Part shown: one piece after another, positions 55,250-64,000 of the stretch
Position numbering within the stretch: position 1 is the stretch's first letter
Layout: the number at the start of each line of letters is the position of its first letter
NCBI GenBank assembly: GCA_003991915.1
Contig: RQTK01000865.1
Coordinates: 97,798 to 161,797, forward strand
Length of the DNA stretch: 64,000 bases
Source of the DNA: Elysia chlorotica
Lineage: Eukaryota > Mollusca > Gastropoda > Plakobranchidae
Direction: 5' to 3'
Position numbers and translations under genes: made by a program
The notes under the pieces: generated by a model
What the model was told of the DNA's origin: nothing
What the model saw: the letters and a program-made list of their open reading frames with translations, nothing else
The model's database searches: none

Positions 55250-58200
55250 CTAAAACTCTAAGAGGTTAAGAGCTATCCAGCTTTCCGTTTTTGTATACGC
55301 TCCTATGAGAATGTTTGCTGATTCTCTTGATAAGTTAACTGTGTAGCTGTGATTTTGTCTTCTCTGGTTTGTGTTCGGGATTTCTCTGAAACCTCCAAAG
55401 GATCTGGATATATGTATTTTATTAATGTAGGTTTGCCTGCCCGTTAGCGCTATTATGAAACTATGTACATTGTTGAAACAAATTGAAGCACTGTCTTATG
55501 AACAGAGTATGTATTCTCGTTTCACTGCAAACAGCCGTGTTATAAACGGTTATTACTGATAGAGGGAGAGATGCATAGCAGTTTTAACTGTCCGAAGAGC
55601 ATATTGTTTTTTTCACACGTATGCAGGCTCAGTAACAGGAATATGTGCGTAGAAAATAGTTGTGAATCTGACTATTAAATGATGCTTTATGTGGTTACAG
55701 CGGAAGAAAGATAAATAAAAAAAAGGATACGATTTTGATCCTTTTCCAGAATTGCCAACTAGTTGTTTTATAGTCTTTCTTAAATCGAATTTGGATGTAA
55801 TGGATTGTAATTTATGCTCCTTTATAAACTGTAAAACGTAATATAATTATTATCTTTTTATTATTTATGTCCATGGAGAGTGCGCATGGTATTTCTTATA
55901 TAAGTAATGTATATTATGTTGTCTCTTTTCGATCGATTGCGTTGCCCACAAATACTTTAATTTGCGATTTAATTTTCAGTCAAAGGAGGATCAATTAATC
56001 AATGAAAGGATTAGCCTCGCTATTGACACACGCGCTTTCTTTTTGCGGCAGTGTTATTAAGCGGAGCATGCATTAAAATGCTGTCACAAGACGGACAATA
56101 AGTTAAAGTTACACGGCCCAGCGTTACAAAACTCATTTGCATTCAGCTGACGACCGTTACTGGAATCAGGAGTGCCTGGGTTTCAAAATCTACCTAGATA
56201 GCCTGAAACTTAACGACAGTTTGGCAGGAGAGGGGGAAAAGAGGGGGGGGGGGGGCGGGCTAGATAGCCTGAAACTTAACGACAGTGGGGAATTCAGTTT
56301 GGCAGGAGAGGGGGGGGGGGCCGGGTATCACTTGGTTGGAAAGAACGTGTGTTTTGTTTTTTTTCGCTTTACCTGCAAAGTCAAGGTGACGGCACCAGCA
56401 ACCAGCAGTGACTCCCGGAGACGCGTTCTTCTCAACCTTGACGAGTGACGTCAGAGCTATTTAGAATGATTTAGAGGCTCTACGAGGCAGTCCATTATAA
56501 TTATTGAAGTGTAGACAAATGATTTCAGGAAGCGTCAGACGCAGTAAAATATTCACTAGACCAGCTTGTTTTTGTTACTTGTAGAATAGAATGATCGTTT
56601 TCGATCCTTTTCGTTTCGGGAAAATTTTGAATTGCCTGTAAGACGCTTCTGATAGGGAGTGGCTTGTATCGACATGGTTATTGCTCATTATTATGCTATG
56701 TTACACGGGTGTTAGAATTAGAAAAATTCCCCTATTGCGTATGGCACCGCTGACAGAGTTCCTACATCAAGGCAAATATCTTTGGATGAAACAGAACTTA
56801 GATTTTCTGATGTCTCTGTCTCTATTCTTGTCTCTCTATCTCAGGATCTATTGTAAAGAGAACCATGAATCAAAATTAATGATGAAACGCCTGTAAAGAA
56901 AATGGTCAGCTTTTTTTGTGTGTGTTTTTTTTTTTAATGTATTTTCAATTTTCCTTAATGTGAGTACAGCATCTACATCAATTTTGCTTTTCCTTCGATA
57001 AATAGTTGACTTCTTTGAGCATCTCCTATAAACGTCCATGTCGTAAAGACACTGCTCAGGTAATCTCTGTATTGATGTGACATATCATTCGAAGGCATTG
57101 AGAGCGGTCTGTGCTCTCGTTGTATAACTGTTCAGACTCTATGTGCCTCCCTCTGCTTTTCATTCCCTCAATTATTCTACAAAATGTGTGCTTTTCTAGT
57201 CCTTCCGCTCGGTTTATAGTTAAGCCCAAAGCATTTTGAATTTATAACCAAGTAAAGATAATATTTGTGATAGGCTCGGAATCTTAGTCAGGTGTGTTTC
57301 CTGGAAAGAAATCAATGGAAATTTGAACATATTTTATGCTTAGTTAGACCTTGAATAAAAAAAGAGATACACGTACTACAACACAGCATTGATAGTTTAG
57401 TCCTCCTCTATCACTCAACTTGTTGTTTGTAGGGATTTTGTTATGATCTGTAAGTGCCATTACTTGAGATGAAAACAAAATGTGATAAATGCTTTCCACA
57501 TCTGTCCTTGCATACGTACATTATGTAGTATTGTGTGAAACAGATCGAAGACCCTCCTCTCTCCAGCAAGATTTCTTTGGTGATTTTTCCGCTCTGCTTC
57601 CTATCTCTATCTGTCTTTCTCTTTTTTTCCCTCTTACGTTGTCACTAATAAAAACAACAACCAACAGATATGTGGAGGCGAAATTTTTTTCACGGCCCTA
57701 CTCTCCTCTTTCAATGTTAATATCTTAGTGAAAAGCGAGGCCCAAAGCTTAGTGAATTGCCGCGATAACGTTTGAAACGAAGCCGTCGGACTTGTGTGAT
57801 AGAGTGATCGTGGGCCCTCTCTATGAAAAGCCTATAATCTGGGGATCGCTTCAAATTTATTCTAAAACTCGATGAATAGAGCCTAGCCTATAGATTTCTC
57901 CTCAATGTCTTCCTACCTGTCGCGAAAACAGCGCAATTCCCTTCACCCGCAAGCCATGTGCCTTAATTCAGAGCCTTTTACAACTCGCATTGTATGGCCT
58001 GGGGGTGAATGTTCCTCCCCTGAATAGGGAATCCGGAGCGTGCAAAAACATAGAGGTGCTGTTTTTTTGAAGTTCCGTTTCCCACAGCAAGTTACTCCTG
58101 CTTTCACTTATAATGCATTTGCTTTTTTCTGCAGATTATAGGTATGTTCATACTTACTAATTTTCAGTAAAATTTCCAACAGTGACACGGAACCTTCTCA

Positions 58201-58560
58201 ACAGAACAAAATTGTAAACTTCGCGATTGCGTTACATTTATTGGCTTGTATTTTTCAAAATGCGTCTAAGTGGTAAGATCCATCTTGACAAGAACAGTTT
58301 TCTGCACAGATTTCTATTACTAGACATCTGTGGTTTTCTCTGATAATATAAAAGCAGTGTTCTCTCGCCTCTCCTAGTTGGCCCTTTTGCTTCCAATATT
58401 CGCTACTCTTAACCCATTTATAAGGAAGATATTGATTTGGTTTTATTTACCTTTTTAAATTTTTTGTATAAATATTTCTTTCGCCTTTTCCCCTAGGCTC
58501 AGTAACATAACAGTTTTACACCATGCTATTCGTAAACTAGTGTTCGCAGGAACATCATCC
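55250..58560. other. Non-coding spacer with a G-rich 66-bp duplication
   Basis: At 56194-56320 a unit beginning CTAGATAGCCTGAAACTTAA occurs twice with a 66-bp period, each followed by long G runs. A palindromic CRE-type site TGACGTCA lies at 56446-56453. No gene is supported. Confidence 0.45.
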
Positions 58561-61500
58561 ACATGTGCACGCTTAAATGCTTTGATTCCGGTAGCATAGT
58601 TATCACGCAGAAGACTAAGGCTAGTTATACATTTTATGGATTTTTTTATTTATTTAAGAAAGATAGGTATCGTGAAATAGAGCCAATGGATATTATTTGG
58701 TGTGCGCGATGGGCGATCAGGATGCATGTTGTATATAGACTCAAATGACGAACAGAGTTGGCTGACCCCCACTAATTCAACCTAAATTGAAATACTTGAG
58801 TGTGAGTGGGTAGGGACAGGATTTCCAAGCAAATGCATTGGGCAAAATATTTGGAATAAATTATAGTACGGTTTCAGATAATTGTATGGTTTAGCAATTC
58901 AAGACACTTGTAAATTATTCATCAAACCTTTATAAAAAGAAACGGGGATGGGGGCGCAGATCTTCCCAATCTTGCCCGTAGTTCATTCGTGTCCCACCTT
59001 AAGCATGGCCATGGGGATGTTATCTCAGATAACTTAACAATTTTCTAGCGCTCAAAAATTTTCTTTTCTTTTGTGAACGTACATGTAGTGCTTTGTCAGT
59101 GACCATGAATTTTTCAAGTGTTCTCAAATTGACAATCCCTTTAAAGGCTCAAATATAATTAATGGAGAATCCTTTTGACCCTTTACAAACTCTTTAAAAA
59201 TTGAAACGAGATCTAGAGAGCTGATGGACTATCAACATTCGTCCTGCGATATTGTTGACAGACGTTATGGGGAGTCTTCAGGCCGACTTCTTCTTTGTGC
59301 TCTGCTTTTCAATGGTACTTTTCATCGCAAGGTAGAAGAATGGTATACTAGCGAGACGAAACCACGAAACCGGCACGAAGACTTAGTGATCCCACATCAG
59401 CCTCGCCTGTGTCTAACAGATCCGTGACTTGCATTGTTAGTTTCGGCGCAGGAAGAATGGATTGTAAAATGGACCTTTCCCGTCTCAGTTGCTGGTCGTA
59501 GGAAGTAACGGTATAGGGACGCTAAACGCTTCACAGCGTCCGTTCAGGGAAATTCTAATTTGCTCTCCCAGCCTTTGTCAGGGCGTGACCTGGTGTGTAG
59601 ACGGTAAACAATAGAAATACCACTCAGCCCCAGGTTGGATATCCTACAGCTTTGTGTTTAAATAAGCAACTCAATTCTGGTCCAGACCATCAAGGTTTAA
59701 TTCAGCTTTGAGCTGTTTTGTTGCAGTGCCGTACTAAGTGTTGAATGTCTCCCTTCTTTTCATTATAATTATTTTGCCTTAAGTGAAAAAAAAGAGACGA
59801 AGGCAATATGCAGTTTTTTTATACTTTGCATATAATTCTATTCCTATCAAACAATCAGCTAGGCAAACACATGCTTCTCACAGGTATCTGTGTCTTAGAT
59901 TAAAGTGACTGATCTATAATATACCACTTAGGTATCGATATTGATATGTTAATGGTGTGGAGAATACGCGCTGTTAACCGAGGCGGTGCTGTATTTTGAA
60001 TGTTTTTGTTGTTGTGTGGGTTTTTTTATTCATATTTTCAATTGGTCACTTAAGTAAGCCCAGTTTCTGCAGAGAAAGGAATGAGTTCTAGAACAATTAT
60101 TGGAATGTCCCCTAGTTCTGAAGTCTTGAATAACAGAGCTTACTTGGGGATCTATTCCAGGTTTTGAAGTTGGACTCTATTCTTTGCCGCCCGTAGTTAA
60201 TGACCCACACACGGACACGGCGATTCTTTGTGCTTAAACCTCTGTATGTTCTGGACCATTTCCTCTCGTCTAAACAAAACAACGAATTTTATGAACGTTT
60301 TTAACCACCTTCCAAAGCACTGGAGTTCCGCGTGTTAAATTTTATAAACCAAACTGGTTTAAAACTGAAGTATTAGTGCTTTTTCGTTGATGGTGAGTGC
60401 AGATCTTTAATTTGTGTCGCTTTGTTTCATTTTGAAAGAAAAGAAACTCCAAAAAGATGCAATGTTTTTTTTTTAATTTTGCTTTTGTTTTTAAAACAAC
60501 TTTAGAATGTTAAGCATGCATTCCTCTTGCGTATTTCCATGATCCATACCGTATCTTTCCTGTCGGGCGTGTTGAGCGAATCAGAAAATGTATTATTGAT
60601 TTTTAAGCTTTAACAAATCGAAGCCGTTCTCCTCCACGTGAAAACCTTTACAACAATGAGATGTCAGAAAATTCATTTTTAGATGCGTGTTATTTTTTGT
60701 TGTGGTCTGTGACACTATTTTTTTAATTCCTTGTTTTATTCATTCAAAGGAGAGTCCATGCGATTTGTTTTTAAGGATTTTATCCTGTAACTAGATATTT
60801 TAAGTTATCTTGGACTTTAATTCAGTACTGGTTTTTACCAAGAAAAAACACGTTAGCAGGAAAAAGTAAAAGAGTATTTGTTTCGATTGTTTCCGGATTT
60901 GGATAGCAAGTGGACACAGCCAGAATTATAAACTGATATTATACTAAACTTTTCACACGTACGTTTTCCCTTTGGATTTTACAGTTTGAATCTGACGTGT
61001 TTTCTTGTTAAACCTTATTTCTCATTGGATATACACCTCAAGTCAAGTGTGCGTTTTATGGAAACTGATTTACGGAGTACACAAACCTTCAACAACAGCC
61101 CTACTGATCGCTCATCACCATGGTATAGGACAAGTGAGTACATTTAACATGTTTTTATAGTGCTTTCACCTATCTTTAATAGAGTTTGCATGAAAAGTTG
61201 TTTTTTTCCTATGAGCTTGCACAATACAAATGTCTGTGTATGAGACAAAGGGAGGAAAACTTATGTCGCATGGAATCTCTTTGACCATTACTACTTAGTC
61301 TTTGTCCGCAATATAGTCGATTTGATAATAATCTTTTGAAATTATATAGCACAGCAATACACATTAATATTATTTTTGTTGTGGTCTTTTCTCGATTTGG
61401 AAGGTTATGAACATAAGCAAAAATGCACCACTGAGTTGTCTCTTACATAAAACTCCATAAAATATTTAAGACTCATTTAAGGCGTGACTGTTAAACCAAT

Positions 61501-61599
61501 GACATAAATTTCCGCCACTAATATGTATACCTTTTGTATTCGTGTGTGAATGTGGGAATCATTTTTGTGTATTTAAATCGTATGATGTAAGAGTGTGAT

Positions 61600-61642
<43 letters not shown>

Positions 61643-64000
61643 CAGGCAGACAGACAGACAGACAGACGGACAGACAGAGAGGATTCAGGTGGTCTTTTGG
61701 CAAAACCTAGAACTTAAGTTCATGGCGACCGGTAACTCGAATCCTAGCAGAGGCTAAACTAGCTGTAGTGTGTACTAAGCGCAAAGGCAGTACGCCAAAT
61801 GTCCACCAGCGTTGTTCCCTTGGTGTAAGGAAAACCGGCTAATTGCCTTGCAGTGCACTGCACTTTACGCGATCTGTGTGCGAGCTATAAGACCCCATAA
61901 TGTCTGCTGGTTGTCTTCCGGTAGAAGAAGAAATCGACTTGTGAGATGAGATGATAATCTGGGCTACAAACTTGTGATAGTCATTCTGTAAATAGATCTA
62001 GGGTAGAATGCACAAACATGGCGTAGCTTACGTCTCGTCGTGAACCTTCTTTTTCTCATAATTATTGTTACGTCTTGTTTGCGCATTCTACTCCTAGATG
62101 ACACGAGATTTTTTTCACTACCGTTCCTGTTTTTTTTTGTTTTTTTGTTTGTTTAATTAATCGTCGATTTACATTAACTTTCGCTGTGACTGTATACTTT
62201 CTGGTTGCAATGGAGGTGAGTAGTATTTAATAATTTCCTAGTAATAAAATGTTCACTTGCGATAGGGGGATTTCTTCTCTGAAGACTGTTATCTAGCTCC
62301 CACATTTTTCACTAACTTTAATAAATTTACCGTAAAGCTAAGCAAGTGAAAATGCACAGGCTAAGACTCCATATAGCTAACACCTTTCTCACCGCTGTGC
62401 TCTCATTTATTATGATTCCTATAGGGATGCTTCATAGCTTAAACTATTTTAATAAATAACGTATCAAATTTAACCAAGACTAGTGTTTAAATGCAGGGAG
62501 CGGGTGTTCCTGTTTCATGGGGGACCCGTTGCTTAGCCTACGTAATAGAATATCACTGGTTGGTCCTTTACTGGTTGCAGTTGAACTCGCAGCAAATGAC
62601 TAGGATTCAAAGCGCTGACCACATGCCACAATGTGCTAGGAGTAAAACCAGCACCATACAATGTACATCTGCTACAGGACTGGTGAGTTCCAGTGGTCGA
62701 GCTCTGGGCTGAGAAGCAGGGGTCAAACCAGTGGGTCTTTCTATAAGATTCTTCAAGAAACCTAAGTCACATAAATCTTTTCGAATTCAAATGTTGGAAC
62801 TAGTTCTGCTACTTTTTCATTTTTGATCTAATCCATCCACGGTGAATGCAACCATCCTAGGTTTTCAGTGACGATATACGGATGGGATATAAGTATGTAT
62901 TAGCCACAGAGTCGCCGGACTAATGCTGACTTAATCGCTCTATTGTGGTGATTATAGTATCGTTTTCAAAACTGCCCGCGTCAAAGACCGGCCCAGTTAC
63001 TCTTATACTTGGTCATGTGGAGCAAGTGGCTCGTCCAAGTCCATAACCAGGAGATTGTTCACATTTCTGTAGAAATGAGTATTTTTCGACATTCGCAGCA
63101 AATAAATCAACCTACATTCGACTGCAGTACGTGTGTTCTTTTTGTAATGACATTTGCTTGAAACCTTTCGACTGAGACAAATTTAATTAGCGTTTTCGTT
63201 TCATATAATACTACGGCTGTGCAATTCAGATTTGATCTATAGTGTTATCAAGAGCAATTGTCTGAACTACATACATTGTTTGTGATAGCCGAATCGTCCA
63301 GGCTATCACCACAATCTTGACTAGTCACATCAATGTTTGCTGCCTCGTTAATTTTACCTACTCTTGTCATGATAAGACGCCTTAGCAGCTTTGGTAATAA
63401 GTATGTGAGATCAGCGCTTATACCATCATTAAATATGATCGTTCTTGAGACTAAAAGAACGCTAAACGATGCATGGAATTTAATCAGTTCTATTATCGAC
63501 AAACAGCTTAGAGATTTCTAAAATAACCTTGCTTGCGGTACTAACACTCCTTTAAATGATTCGAGCGTAGAGTCGCCGCCCTCCACATCTGGTGGCCAAC
63601 TCTGTCACCGCCGATCATGTCAACGGCCAGTCAGGCGGCATGATAGAAGACAGCCAACAGGTTGTTCTCAAGCTAAATGCATTTGCGCCGTCAACGTTTG
63701 TTTTCTTTAGTGCACAAAATTGTGTTTAGCAAACCTGATATGACACCGATATTACGGTGCAGTTGGCAATGAGAGCTCTGCGTATTGACGTTAATCTATA
63801 TATTCCCAAGCCAGAGCTAAAACCTTGGATAGGCACTTGTATGACATTATTGTTTACGTCGAAACTGCCTGTTGCTGATACACAAACTCGCCCCCTCTTA
63901 TATCCCCCCTTTTTCTCTCCAACTTACACACTTTTGTCCACAAATACTGGTAAAATGTTCTTTATTCGGCATGTTGTTATTAGTAGAAAGTACATAATAC
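58561..64000. other. Non-coding right end
   Basis: Includes (GA)n with GACA units at about 61601-61680 and a possible decayed tRNA-like SINE head at about 62685-62735. Two overlapping open frames at 63248-63521 have no recognisable features. No gene is supported. Confidence 0.4.

Noticed and set aside
62685-62735. tRNA gene
   Set aside because: A-box- and B-box-like pieces are present (CCAGTGGTCGAGC, GGGTCAAACC), but the cloverleaf is not intact. At best a decayed SINE head.
63248-63521. Overlapping minus- and plus-strand frames near the right end
   Set aside because: Neither shows domain features or consistent splice sites, so no coding call was made.

Overview
The window is a piece of an invertebrate animal nuclear genome. 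The sequence is AT-rich, full of long di-, tri- and tetranucleotide arrays, and has split genes with GT-AG introns, tRNA-derived SINEs, non-LTR retrotransposon remnants and one assembly gap (run of N). A lophotrochozoan, most likely a gastropod mollusc, is an inference from this repeat style and from the secreted coiled-coil plus Ig-like proteins; no taxonomic marker gene is present. There are no bacterial operons, CRISPR arrays, rRNA genes or convincing true tRNA genes.

The best-supported content is a direct tandem pair of paralogous plus-strand genes at 8.9-18.7 kb (gene A, 11 exons, 562 aa) and 22.6-31.6 kb (gene B, 11 exons, 549 aa). I rebuilt both from splice sites, reading phase and mutual alignment. 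They share exon count, every intron phase (0,0,1,2,0,2,0,2,2,0) and exact lengths for exons 5, 6, 7, 8 and 10. Each encodes a signal peptide, a short heptad coiled coil, two or three beta-rich cysteine-free modules, a CX5C motif, and two cysteine-paired Ig-like modules at the C terminus. I do not recognise the family by name. It looks like a secreted, probably oligomeric protein with Ig-like modules.

Two weaker minus-strand gene candidates lie to the left. At 553-1316 two phase-matched exons together encode a clean signal peptide, and this gene would run off the left edge. At 6526-6687 there is an Ig-like last exon that may belong with a signal-peptide first exon at 8777-8845, head-to-head with gene A. 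Between them, at 3103-3480, is a 14-unit 27-bp minisatellite that is open on both strands.

From 31.9 kb to the right end I find no convincing complete gene. This part holds dispersed repeats: several copies of one tRNA-derived SINE, a 483-bp direct repeat, a LINE 3' end with target-site duplication at 45.1-46.0 kb, a second LINE tail next to the N gap, long microsatellites, and a possible promoter with first exon near 55.1 kb. The introns of genes A and B carry the same kinds of repeats. Coordinates of exons and repeat edges were read by eye and may be off by a few bases at repeat edges.
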